Position numbers and translations under genes: made by a program
DNA from: Psychromonas sp. MME1
Lineage (GTDB): Bacteria; Pseudomonadota; Gammaproteobacteria; Enterobacterales; Psychromonadaceae
NCBI RefSeq assembly: GCF_041080865.1
Contig: NZ_CP160906.1
Location: 620,001 to 684,000, forward strand
Direction of reading: 5' to 3'
Length of the DNA: 64,000 nucleotides
The notes under the pieces: model-generated
What the model was told of the DNA's origin: nothing
What the model saw: the letters and a program-made list of their open reading frames with translations, nothing else
Database searches by the model: none
In this document: piece after piece, positions 16,862 to 25,787 of the stretch
Numbering within the stretch: the first letter of the stretch is position 1
How the letters are laid out: every line of letters starts with the position of its first letter

Positions 16862-17908
16862 TTAATCGCAGATAGTTACGATGTTGCCATCTACCGTTTC
16901 TTTGATTGCATCGAGCAACGAATAGGTCGGATACTCTCTATAGGCATCTTGATCAAGCGATTGCATCATCATGCCTCCCGCATATTTCATCGCGTATTCG
17001 GTTTTATCGACCACGGTGGGGATACCATTATAATCTCGACTTTTGCTATTATCGGTGCACGCATAACTTCTGCTTTCATTGACTATTTGGTCAAAGCTTT
17101 CCCCGTTATCAGCAAATAAGGGGATACCTAGGACAAGTTTATTTTTAATTAAGCAACGCTCCGTCCAATAGTCAATAGAATCAATTGCATCTTGTTTAGA
17201 TGATTGTAAATTATCGGAGTTACTTGTATTAAAAGCCCTGACATTCACAAAATTTACATCATCAAAGACCGTGCTATCAATGAGGTCGGCATAATTTTCA
17301 TCATCACCAACACCAGAGATAACCGCAATACTTAGTAGATAACCTTTATCCTGTAATTTACTAGATAGCGCGGAGACTAAATCTTCAAAAAGATCACCTT
17401 CACTCTTATCCTTTGGGTATTGCCAGTTGAGATCAACACCATTTAAATCATAATCTTCAATAAAATCAATGATGTTATTTACCCATGTTTTGGTTAAAGA
17501 GCTTGAGCTTGCAATTGTCTTAAAGTTTGCGCTGCTACCGCTGTCACCTCCGATAGAAATTAGTATTTTGACATTTTGCCCCTGTGCGTAGGTTATCATA
17601 TCTTCAAAGTCATTGATTTCACTGTCACTGAAGGCGACCAGTGAGCCATCTGATTTAAACTGTAAATAGCCATAGATTAGGTGGGTCAGAGATGCGTAGT
17701 AGAGGTTATCAATTTCATCGCTATTATCGCCATTCCAATAGGCAACTTTTTTAAATGAAACCGCAGTCGTATCCGTTGCACATTCCGTTTTATTATTATC
17801 GGAAATATTATCATTTATTTTCGAAAAAAGCCCTTGGCAGGCAGTTAAGCTAGCGACTGTAATGAGGCAAAACAGGTACGTTTTACAACGCGTTAGTAAG
17901 TCATTCAA
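16862..17908 (-). CDS. GH18-like lipoprotein with degenerate catalytic motif
   Basis: A 348-residue lipoprotein (lipobox LTAC, Cys24) with a glycoside hydrolase family 18 barrel: KKVAYWNGDNSDEIDNLYYASLTHLIYGY, VKILISIGGDSGSS and a final MMQSLDQDAYREYPTYSLLDAI. The family motif DxxDxDxE should appear near 156-163, but the sequence is N156-G-V-D159-L-N161-W-Q163. Three of four acids, including the catalytic glutamate, are amides. The protein is probably not a chitinase but may bind chitin or another glycan at the cell surface. Family assignment is good; loss of catalysis is inference from the motif. Confidence 0.8.
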   Translation of the reverse strand: MNDLLTRCKTYLFCLITVASLTACQGLFSKINDNISDNNKTECATDTTAVSFKKVAYWNGDNSDEIDNLYYASLTHLIYGYLQFKSDGSLVAFSDSEINDFEDMITYAQGQNVKILISIGGDSGSSANFKTIASSSSLTKTWVNNIIDFIEDYDLNGVDLNWQYPKDKSEGDLFEDLVSALSSKLQDKGYLLSIAVISGVGDDENYADLIDSTVFDDVNFVNVRAFNTSNSDNLQSSKQDAIDSIDYWTERCLIKNKLVLGIPLFADNGESFDQIVNESRSYACTDNSKSRDYNGIPTVVDKTEYAMKYAGGMMMQSLDQDAYREYPTYSLLDAIKETVDGNIVTICD

Positions 17909-18118
17909 AATGATTTCCTATGTAATATTGATATCGGGTATTGATGAGTCCCTAATATCGCTAACTTAGGTTATCTGTGCAAGTTAAAAATAGTATTTTC
18001 TGTGCTTCGGTCTTAATAAAAAAAATTGTTCAGCCACAATAAATTTTTTCTCTTTCTAAAATTGAGAATTTGGTTAATTATTTATTTAGTTGCAATCACC
18101 AACCTTGGGAGGTTTATG

Positions 18119-18367
18119 ATGAATTACGAAGAAGAAGATGATCTATTTGATGATGATGATATTGACCTTCTTGATTTTGATGTAAATAGCGATGATTTTG
18201 AAGTGGTTATGCCCGTTCGTTCAAAAGAGCAAACACGCAGAGAGATTGAGTTATGGCATGAAAAGAGACTGTTGAAATTAGATCTTGATAGTACATTTGA
18301 TGACTACGACTACGACGATGACTTTAACTACGATATTGGTCGGGATACTGACTACAATTTCGGCTGA
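18119..18367 (+). CDS. Small acidic protein, possibly PA3496-like
   Basis: An 82-residue protein very rich in Asp and Glu (EEEDDLFDDDDIDLLDFD at the start, DDYDYDDDFNYD near the end), with a basic helix in the middle (SKEQTRREIELWHEKRLLKLDL). The acidic-helix-acidic layout resembles the PA3496 family of small proteins of unknown role; this is a tentative match. GGGAGG precedes two adjacent ATGs (18116 and 18119), the second better spaced. A longer reading to 18026 lacks a ribosome binding site. Confidence 0.6.
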   Translation: MNYEEEDDLFDDDDIDLLDFDVNSDDFEVVMPVRSKEQTRREIELWHEKRLLKLDLDSTFDDYDYDDDFNYDIGRDTDYNFG

Positions 18368-18552
18368 GTTAAAGCGACTGCAATAAGCTTGTTCTTAAGT
18401 GATTAAAACAAGCTTATTGCCCTGCCTCAATTAAAAGCAAGTGAAGCTATTGCTAAAAAGTAGCGCTCGCTTTCATCGATTTGTTGTCACGCCTAGATAG
18501 ATTTCATAATCAAAGGAATTGGTATAACTATTCTTTTAAGGGAGTCGCACTG

Positions 18553-19065
18553 ATGTACTTTGATTATATCGAAACACCAATAGGTTTGATTAAATGCCAC
18601 GCTTCTGAGCTAGGCATAACAGAGGTTGAGTTTAGTGCGAGCCGAATAGGTGAGTGTAATGCGAATCAACACACTGAGTTATGTCTGATACAGCTTGCGG
18701 AATATTTTTCAGGGGTAAGAAAAACATTTGATTTACCGCTTGCTCCGCATGGCAGCCATTTTCAAAAAACTGTTTGGTTATGCTTAGCTAAAATCCCCTA
18801 TGGTCAACTGCTTAGTTACGCTGATATTGCACGTATGATTAACAACCCTAAAGCATCACAAGCAGTGGGCGGAGCAAATGCTAAAAACCCGCTTGCGATT
18901 ATTATTCCCTGTCATCGAGTTATCGGTTGCAATGGTAAATTAACAGGGTACGCGGGGGGGCTACATCGTAAACACTGGTTGTTAGAGCATGAGGGGATTA
19001 CTATTAACGGTTTAGCCGATCAACAAAAAATAGCGATAGAAGATTATCGCTATTGTGTAAGCTAA
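18553..19065 (+). CDS. ogt: Methylated-DNA--protein-cysteine methyltransferase
   Basis: A suicide DNA repair protein that moves the methyl group of O6-methylguanine onto its own cysteine. The 170-residue protein has the N-terminal ribonuclease-like part (YFDYIETPIGLIKCHASE) and the C-terminal active site IIPCHRVIG, plus the binding helix PYGQLLSYADIARMINNPKASQAVGGAN. The start at 18553 has AAGGGAG nine bases upstream; the extra upstream frame (from 18481) is not family-like. Ogt and the Ada C-terminal domain are similar; no AdaA domain is present. Confidence 0.92.
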   Translation: MYFDYIETPIGLIKCHASELGITEVEFSASRIGECNANQHTELCLIQLAEYFSGVRKTFDLPLAPHGSHFQKTVWLCLAKIPYGQLLSYADIARMINNPKASQAVGGANAKNPLAIIIPCHRVIGCNGKLTGYAGGLHRKHWLLEHEGITINGLADQQKIAIEDYRYCVS

Positions 19066-19086
19066 TGCCTTGATCGGGAATATCTC

Positions 19087-20886
19087 TTAATTAAAACGCC
19101 TTAGTTTGGTTAGTACATCAATAAGTAGGGTAATGTCTATTTCATCTTCGTTTAGCTCATCACCAAGCCAGTTAATGCTCTCTATCTCGCCGTTATTTGA
19201 AAAGCGCGTTATTTTTTCTTTTTGATAAATAATATATTCTTTCGTACTGCCCGACAGGACATATTGGCGCTCTCTGTTATCAAATAGGCTTTGACCACTG
19301 CTGTATAGATCTGGGTTATCTTTACTGCCAAATAGCGCCTCCATTAAAGTGGGGACAATATCAACATGACTGGTCATGCGGGTTATTTGTCTGGGTTCTT
19401 GTATTCCAGGCCAAAGTACAACTAAAGGGACATGGGCGTTATGGATCATGGCATCGTTACTGGATAGATTATCAAATGTTTTGCCATTTGTGCCGGTGAT
19501 GATAACGATGGTATTCTCGAGTAAGTCCTTTTTTATTAGGGTTGAAATGACCCCGTTTATTTGTTCATCTATCGCCAATACTTGCTGCTGGTATTGCGTT
19601 AATTTTTGTGACTGCGCAGTTAACGTCAATGGGGTTGTGTTGTTCGCTGCAGCACGTCCTTGCTTGTAGTATATAAAGCTAAACCATTTTTCATTTTGAG
19701 GTTGTTTAGTTATCCACTGTTGCCATTTTAGTGTGCTACTCGCATTGCTATTTTGTTCTGAATAATTTTCTAATTCAGGTGTTTTTATTTCGCTAAAACT
19801 GCTCTGCAAAAATTCCGGATGTACAAATCCAATACTAGAAAAAAGACCAAAATTGTAATTTTCTTTGGATAGGTGAGTCATTAATATAGGTGGAATATAG
19901 TTACTGGTTATTTCCGGCCAATAGCGATTAGGTAAACCATAGAATAAGCTAAATATTCCCTGCGAACGATTAGTCGCACCGCTGAAATGCATTGTATAAT
20001 TCAATCCTTGTTTACTCAGTGAATGTAAAAATGGCATATTGTTTTCATTGAGCATATCTGCACGTAATCCACCTGCACTGATGAGTATGACATTTTTAGG
20101 TGTGCTTGCTAGTGGTTTCATAAAAGATAACGTGCTTTTGGGGTAGTGTAGATATTCGACTTGTGCATTGGCATAAGCACTTTGTTGGTTAATTCTTTTT
20201 AATAATTTTTCATCGCTAAGCCAGCCTTGTTTGGTCAAAAATGAACGTGCCGTCATAGGATAGGAGAGTGGGTAAATAGATTTCTGTTGGACAATTGGGC
20301 GATATTGCGTTGCATCAGCCCAAATGAACGTTAAATGGGTGATAACAAAAGTAGTAAATAGGAATATAGCGATCGGCTTACCAATGGCTTTAGCTTGCAA
20401 TACGCGACGTTTACGCCAAACAAAATAAGAGATAGCTAATTCAATGGCGAAAATTATAGGAATAGATATGTAGTGCAAATTGATTGAGTAAATTTGCTCA
20501 ACCTGTTCTGGACGTTGTAAAAATTGCCAAATTAAAGGGGTAATATGGAAGCTATATAGCTTGAATATTTGTGTGTCTACAATTAATAACGTTAACGCTG
20601 CGGTACTTATTATTATTGCTAATAATCGGTATAAGCGTTGCATTCGTATAATAAACGCCAGGGGAAAGAGTATTACAACAAATACCACTGCGCATAAAAA
20701 ACTAGCATGGCCAATTAGGCTAATGAATTGATATGCGATTCCCACAGGCGTGTCAGCTAATCCGGCATATTTTATATAGCGAAGGCTGATTAATGAAATG
20801 AGTATGAGGTTAAAAAAAGTAAACCAATGCCCCCAGCTGATTAAGCGAGAGGCGTTATCGTGGAATTTATTACCCGTTTCAACCAT
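19087..20886 (-). CDS. yejM: YejM/PbgA-like inner membrane protein
   Basis: YejM (PbgA, LapC) senses lipid A in the inner membrane and controls LpxC breakdown through LapB. The 599-residue protein has five N-terminal membrane segments (from WFTFFNLILISLISL to IAIFLFTTFVITHLTFIW) and a periplasmic sulfatase-like domain (NVILISAGGLRADMLNENNMPFLHSL, NTIVIITGTNGKTFDNLSSNDAMIHNAHVPLVVLWPG). It follows yejL directly and lies opposite yejK, the E. coli order. Length is close to E. coli (586). Confidence 0.92.
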   Translation of the reverse strand: MVETGNKFHDNASRLISWGHWFTFFNLILISLISLRYIKYAGLADTPVGIAYQFISLIGHASFLCAVVFVVILFPLAFIIRMQRLYRLLAIIISTAALTLLIVDTQIFKLYSFHITPLIWQFLQRPEQVEQIYSINLHYISIPIIFAIELAISYFVWRKRRVLQAKAIGKPIAIFLFTTFVITHLTFIWADATQYRPIVQQKSIYPLSYPMTARSFLTKQGWLSDEKLLKRINQQSAYANAQVEYLHYPKSTLSFMKPLASTPKNVILISAGGLRADMLNENNMPFLHSLSKQGLNYTMHFSGATNRSQGIFSLFYGLPNRYWPEITSNYIPPILMTHLSKENYNFGLFSSIGFVHPEFLQSSFSEIKTPELENYSEQNSNASSTLKWQQWITKQPQNEKWFSFIYYKQGRAAANNTTPLTLTAQSQKLTQYQQQVLAIDEQINGVISTLIKKDLLENTIVIITGTNGKTFDNLSSNDAMIHNAHVPLVVLWPGIQEPRQITRMTSHVDIVPTLMEALFGSKDNPDLYSSGQSLFDNRERQYVLSGSTKEYIIYQKEKITRFSNNGEIESINWLGDELNEDEIDITLLIDVLTKLRRFN

Positions 20887-20891
20887 ATTAA

Positions 20892-21116
20892 TTATTTTTC
20901 TTCTGTTTTAAGTGAGGCGGTGAAGGCATCAACAAATTTTTCACCAATTTCAGCACGTTTGTTAACGGGAACATTATTATTAATGATATGTGTAATGCTA
21001 TTGCCCAAAATCATCAGACTTAGGTCAATGGAGACATCATTATCATGTAATACTTGTAAAACTTCATTTAAGATTTTTTCAATTTTTTTATTAGAATACT
21101 TAGAAATAATTGGCAT
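20892..21116 (-). CDS. yejL: YejL family protein (UPF0352/DUF1414)
   Basis: A 74-residue protein (MPIISKYSNKKIEKILNEVLQVLHDNDVSIDLSLMILGN, then NVPVNKRAEIGEKF) matching the small helical YejL family of unknown function. It is five bases upstream of yejM and clearly in the same transcript. The pair is divergent from yejK. Confidence 0.93.
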   Translation of the reverse strand: MPIISKYSNKKIEKILNEVLQVLHDNDVSIDLSLMILGNSITHIINNNVPVNKRAEIGEKFVDAFTASLKTEEK

Positions 21117-21297
21117 AGTAATTGGTTAACTCGTTAGTAATAAATAATTTTATAATAACATAGCAATGGCAAAGGTAACCTAGTTTTTATTTTTATTAGC
21201 AAAATTTTCAATATCGGTATCTTGCTTGCTACTATTGGCTGTTTGTATCTGTATAATCCATACAGACTAATTACTTTTTTTATCTGGTGCACTTGTT

Positions 21298-22362
21298 ATG
21301 AATATCTCTGCAACGAACATTATTCTTCATTCATTGAATTACAGCCCTGAGGGTGTACTACAGTGTAAAATGCGTGAAGGTGAATTGCCAATATCACCAT
21401 CAATTGAATCTTTTTTAAGTGAGTTGCATCGTACTTATCAAAGTAAAACGAATAAAGCATTCGCTTCTTTTACCGCTGATAGTGAAAAAGAGTCGCTATT
21501 TCGTGATGCATTAGAAAAAGAGATGGCTGGCGAGCTCGACTTTGTCAGTTTATCGCAACAAGCGGCAACTTGCTTGGTGACTGAATTACAAAAGTATGAC
21601 TTTGCTGAGCAGGGCGTATTGTTAATTAGTAAATACAGTTGGACTGCTAGTGAATATCTATTTATCGCGTTATTGCACAATAATGAGTCTGTTAGTGTTA
21701 ACGATAATTTAGAATTGCAGGTCAGCCAGCACATTGAAACGACTAAAATCCAACTGGTTGCACGTATTGATTTAACCTTGTTTGCTCGTGATCCGGAATC
21801 AAATCGCTATATCTCCTTTATAAAAGGGCGTGTTGGGCGTCAAGTGTCTGATTTTTTCTTGGACTTTATGGGGGCGCAAGAAGGTTTTGATGCTAAAGCT
21901 CAAAATCAAGGCTTAATGAAAGCGGTCGAAGCATTTTGTGATAAAGAAGCTTTGCCGATAACGCAAAAACAAGAGGTAAGGGAAGTTGCCTTTGAATATT
22001 GTAAAGAGCAATTAAAACAAGGTGATGATATTGATCTTTCGGTATTATCAGAGCAACTGCAAGAGTCGCCTAAACTCGAAGGTAGTTTTTATGATTTTGT
22101 CAGCGAAGATTATCAATTGGAAAATAGTTTTCCTGCTGATCGTAGTGTGATGCGTAAATTAACGAAATATGTCGGGCAGGGGGGCGGAATTAGCATTAGT
22201 TTTGACCAAAAACATCTTGGTGAACGTATACATTATGATGCGGATAGCGATACCCTAACTATTCAAGGGATCCCACCTAATCTTCGCGAGCAGTTGAAGC
22301 GGGATGGTGATGTTGGTGAGTCAGATAGCCGTCTTGAAAATGACGATACAGCACCATTTTAA
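21298..22362 (+). CDS. yejK: Nucleoid-associated protein YejK (NdpA)
   Basis: YejK is a nucleoid-associated protein reported to touch topoisomerase IV and gyrase. The 354-residue protein shows the NdpA pattern: an N-terminal IILHSLNYSPEGVLQCKMREGELP, the central RYISFIKGRVGRQVSDFFLDFMGAQEG and a C-terminal GGGISISFDQKHLGERIHYD and LTIQGIPPNLREQL. The length is close to E. coli (335). It is divergent from yejLM. The 240-bp spacer downstream shows no recognisable feature. Confidence 0.94.
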   Translation: MNISATNIILHSLNYSPEGVLQCKMREGELPISPSIESFLSELHRTYQSKTNKAFASFTADSEKESLFRDALEKEMAGELDFVSLSQQAATCLVTELQKYDFAEQGVLLISKYSWTASEYLFIALLHNNESVSVNDNLELQVSQHIETTKIQLVARIDLTLFARDPESNRYISFIKGRVGRQVSDFFLDFMGAQEGFDAKAQNQGLMKAVEAFCDKEALPITQKQEVREVAFEYCKEQLKQGDDIDLSVLSEQLQESPKLEGSFYDFVSEDYQLENSFPADRSVMRKLTKYVGQGGGISISFDQKHLGERIHYDADSDTLTIQGIPPNLREQLKRDGDVGESDSRLENDDTAPF

Positions 22363-22602
22363 TGCTTATCCCCATGTTATCTCCAGATGCTTGTCTGGCG
22401 CCAACTCGGACACCTGAGCCTCATGTAAAATGAGGGAATTGTTATTCGTTTTTCGAGTTTGACAACGCAGCATTGGTTTTCGGGCTAGCGCCCCGTAGGG
22501 CAAGAAAATAGCATAGTTATGCCATGCAGCTCAGTATTTTGTTTCTTACTGACTTTGTACCTTGAAGTATGATGACTATATTACTAAATTAATGAGAGAA
22601 GA

Positions 22603-23468
22603 ATGAAATTATTTGTACGTGATTTAACGGTTATTGATGCATCATACTTAGATGCACAACGAGGCTTCGTTGGAGAGAGTTATCAAGTTGATATAACGCT
22701 TGACGGTAAGCTCAATGAACAATCGATGATACTTGATTTTTCATTGGTGAAAAAGAAAATTAAAGCAATCATTGATGCCGAGGTAGATCATAAGTTGCTT
22801 GTGCCACATGCCGCTGAAAATTGCAGTGTGATCCTGGAGCTGAACGCTCTCAGGTTAATTATATTCTCAATGATAATAGCGCTATTCAATTAAAATGCCC
22901 CAATGAAGCCTATTGTTTATTAGAGAGTGAAACCGTCACACTTGAATTATTAGAAACCTATCTTGAGCAAGTTATTTTATTGCAACTGCCTGATAATATT
23001 ACCGGGCTTGAAGTGAAATTAAGAAATGAACAGATTGCAACACCTTACTATCATTATACTCATGGTCTAAAGAAGCATAATGGTAACTGTCAACGTATCG
23101 CTCACGGACATCGTTCTAAAATAGATATCTATATTGATGATGTTTACAGTGATGCCTTGGTCAAGGATTGGGCTAACCGTTGGCGCGATATTTACCTTGT
23201 TAGTGCTGAAGATGTGATAGATAAGGGGGATTTGTCTTTTATTGTATTACAGAATAAAAGCGATAAATTATGTACCGCTTACCATGCACAACAAGGGTAT
23301 TTTGAACTTTTGCTCCCAGCTAGTCGAGCTGAAGTGTTGCCTAGAGATACCACCGTTGAAGAGTTAGCAAATTATATTTGTGAGCAAATAAAAGCGCGTT
23401 ATAGTGAACAAAAGATCACCGTGTATGCCTATGAAGGTATTGGTAAAGGCGCAATTACAGAACGATGA
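22603..23468 (+). pseudogene. Two-domain 6-carboxytetrahydropterin synthase-like protein, frameshifted
   Basis: A QueD/PTPS-family protein in two halves of one gene. The N-terminal frame gives [33 protein letters not shown] and [29 protein letters not shown]; the frame then shifts by one lost base at about 22815-22835 and continues [11 protein letters not shown] through HNGNCQRIAHGHRSKIDIYIDD to the stop. The second domain keeps the C...HGH zinc-type signature, with four rather than three residues between Cys and HGH as in E. coli QueD. The repaired length is about 288 residues. Substrate uncertain; no other queuosine genes are nearby. The break may be a sequencing error. Confidence 0.72.
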
Positions 23469-23485
23469 ATCGTAACGGAGGGAAC

Positions 23486-23839
23486 ATGGCCGAAGAGACA
23501 ATATTTAGAAAAATTATTAATAAAGAAATTCCGTCTGATATGCTTTATCAGGATGAATTTGTTACCGCATTTCGTGATATATCACCAAAGGCGCCAACAC
23601 ATATTTTAATTATTCCTAATAAATTGATAGCGACTGTTAATGATATTGAAATTGAAGATGAGTTATTGATAGGTAAACTTTACAGTGTCGCTAAAATGTT
23701 AGCGAAGCAGGAGGGGATTGCAGAATCTGGTTATCGTTTAATAATGAATTGTAATCAAGATGGTGGGCAAGAGGTCTATCATATCCACTTACATTTAGTC
23801 GGTGGTAAGCCGCTTGGTAAAATGGTTGCTGGAAATTAA
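23486..23839 (+). CDS. hinT: HinT purine nucleoside phosphoramidase
   Basis: A 117-residue HIT-family hydrolase of nucleoside phosphoramidates. It shows the HIT motif HIHLHLVGG near residues 99-107, the N-terminal [20 protein letters not shown] and the central [18 protein letters not shown] 23486 with GGAGG seven bases upstream is the right start. As in E. coli, lpoB follows closely; ycfL is missing. Confidence 0.95.
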   Translation: MAEETIFRKIINKEIPSDMLYQDEFVTAFRDISPKAPTHILIIPNKLIATVNDIEIEDELLIGKLYSVAKMLAKQEGIAESGYRLIMNCNQDGGQEVYHIHLHLVGGKPLGKMVAGN

Positions 23840-23869
23840 ATCTTATAAAATAATTCTTTGGAGTAAAAA

Positions 23870-24469
23870 ATGCAGAGTAAAAAAAATATTTTCTTAGCAG
23901 CGTTAGTCGCTATTTTTGTTAGCGCTTGTTCAACATCTGTCGAACGTTTAGATGCCGAGAAAGAGGTTGATTTAAGTGGGGCGTGGAATGATAGCGATTC
24001 ACAGTTAGTTGCCAAAGAGATGATTGAAGATTCATTATCTCGCGCTTGGTTGAAAAACTTTGTAACAGCAAGTGGTGATCAACCCGTTGTCATCGTCGGT
24101 AAGATAAAAAACCTTAGTCATGAGCATATTAACACGAACACTTTTATTGCCAATATGGAGCGTGAGCTCATTAATTCTGGCGAGGTACAGTTTGTTGCGT
24201 CTGCAGCCGCACGAAATGAAATTCGTGATGAACGTAGTGATCAAGATCTGCATGCATCGGAAGAAACGCGTAAAGAGATGGGTCAAGAGTATGGCGCTGA
24301 TTTTATGATGCAAGGGCAAATTAACACGATTATTGATATTGACGGTAAAACACAGGTGCGTTATTACCAAGTTAATTTAGAGTTAATAAGCATCAAAGAT
24401 AATCGTAAAGTTTGGATTGGTGAGAAAAAAATCAAGAAGTTAATCAAAAATAGTAAATTGCGTGAATAA
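23870..24469 (+). CDS. lpoB: Penicillin-binding protein activator LpoB
   Basis: An outer-membrane lipoprotein that activates PBP1b. The 199-residue protein has a signal peptide with lipobox VSAC (Cys20) and the LpoB domain: VVIVGKIKNLSHEHINTNTF, GADFMMQGQINTI and YYQVNLELISIKDNRKVWIGEKKIKKL. It is preceded by GGAG and follows hinT by 30 bp. Two further lipoproteins come next, suggesting a cell-envelope operon. Confidence 0.85.
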   Translation: MQSKKNIFLAALVAIFVSACSTSVERLDAEKEVDLSGAWNDSDSQLVAKEMIEDSLSRAWLKNFVTASGDQPVVIVGKIKNLSHEHINTNTFIANMERELINSGEVQFVASAAARNEIRDERSDQDLHASEETRKEMGQEYGADFMMQGQINTIIDIDGKTQVRYYQVNLELISIKDNRKVWIGEKKIKKLIKNSKLRE

Positions 24470-24506
24470 TTTAAGCTTGATGGCGCTATCTATTTTATGA
24501 CTAAAT

Positions 24507-25769
24507 ATGTCGGATTCACGGATGCCTAAAGTGATATTAATTATGCTGTGCATGGCCATGGTAGGTTGTGCGCAGCAACAGCAGCAAGAGAGCTTTCAAC
24601 TAGCTAATTTACTCTATTCTCAAGAACCACAAACTGTACTTAAACAATTACAAAAGAGTGAGCCAAGCGAACGTAGTTCCGCACAATTCCATCTAAATAT
24701 TGGCATGGTCTATTTATTAAGCGGTCATTTTCATGATGCGATTGATATATTAACGCTTGCTAAGCGTGAAATGGCGGTTTTAGAAGCAGCATCGGTCAGT
24801 GAAAACTTTGCGGCAGCGACTATTAGTGAAACTTTGCGCAACTATAGTGGTTATCCCACTGATAAAGTGATGGTGCATACCATGTTAGCTTTTAGCTACC
24901 TATTCAATAATGATATTGATGGGGCGCGTGTCGAGGTACTGCAAGCGGATGTTGCGATGAAGAAGCTGGCTAATCGGCAAGAGTTATTAGGTCAGTTGGC
25001 GAGCGCTCACTTGTTGTCTGCGGTTATTTATGAAATGCTCGATGAACAATCAAATGCCTTAATTAGTTATAAATTTGCCGCTGATATTATAAAGCAACGA
25101 GGATATGCTTTACCCTTAGGGTTAAAAAAATCACTGTTACGTATGAGCTTTAAAATTGGTGATCAAGCTCAATATAATCAATATCGAAAGCAATTTGCCA
25201 ATTTAGCACTTCCCACTGAAAATAGTAAAAGTCGCATTTTTGCCTTTTACTTTGATGGTATCGTAAGTCATAAAATACAGAAATCACTGATGGTGCCCGT
25301 TGATGATGGGGAGCAAGTTATTCGTATTTCTGTTCCGAGTTATCCGGTAAAAAATTACCCCCTAAAAAGGGCTAATTTAGTTTTAAAAGAGCAGCAAGCA
25401 AACACAGAGTTAGTTGAGGATGTCGAAGGTATAGTGAGGGATGATTTGTCCGACGATTATCCTTCTATACTATTAATGACGACGGCGAGGGCGTTGAGTA
25501 AGTACAAATTAGTCGATACGAGTAATGATGTAGAACCCTTGTTGGGATTGATTGTTAATATGGCTACACTATTAACAGAGATAGCTGATTTGCGCAGCTG
25601 GAATACCTTACCATCAAACATACAATTTACTTATTTAGAGACCAATGAAAATGGGGTATCAGTTCAAAATAATGGTGATGCAATTAAAGTTGTGCCAATC
25701 GAAAAAGGTTCTCAAAATATTTTGTTAATTAATGGTTTGTCTAATTCAGTATTTCATTATCAACAGTAG
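24507..25769 (+). CDS. COG3014-type TPR-like lipoprotein
   Basis: A 420-residue lipoprotein (lipobox MVGC) with helical, TPR-like repeats in the first half (AQFHLNIGMVYLLSGHFHDAIDILTLAKREM, MVHTMLAFSYLFNNDIDGARVEVLQA) and a beta-rich second half (FAFYFDGIVSHKI, VIRISVPSYPVKNYP). This is the COG3014 type, of unknown function. ATG 24507 and ATG 24522 are both possible; neither has a strong ribosome binding site. It sits between LpoB and an LPP20 lipoprotein, a grouping that suggests joint action at the outer membrane. Confidence 0.72.
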   Translation: MSDSRMPKVILIMLCMAMVGCAQQQQQESFQLANLLYSQEPQTVLKQLQKSEPSERSSAQFHLNIGMVYLLSGHFHDAIDILTLAKREMAVLEAASVSENFAAATISETLRNYSGYPTDKVMVHTMLAFSYLFNNDIDGARVEVLQADVAMKKLANRQELLGQLASAHLLSAVIYEMLDEQSNALISYKFAADIIKQRGYALPLGLKKSLLRMSFKIGDQAQYNQYRKQFANLALPTENSKSRIFAFYFDGIVSHKIQKSLMVPVDDGEQVIRISVPSYPVKNYPLKRANLVLKEQQANTELVEDVEGIVRDDLSDDYPSILLMTTARALSKYKLVDTSNDVEPLLGLIVNMATLLTEIADLRSWNTLPSNIQFTYLETNENGVSVQNNGDAIKVVPIEKGSQNILLINGLSNSVFHYQQ

Positions 25770-25787
25770 ATTTATAAAGAGTATGCT

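Noticed and set aside
19087-20886. Active sulfatase
   Set aside because: The five-segment N-terminus and yejL/yejK context indicate the YejM/PbgA regulatory protein, in which the sulfatase fold is not known to hydrolyse sulfate esters.
22363-22602. Possible repeat or small RNA after yejK
   Set aside because: Short GGGC/GCCC inverted repeats are present, but no promoter, no clear terminator and no second copy in the window.
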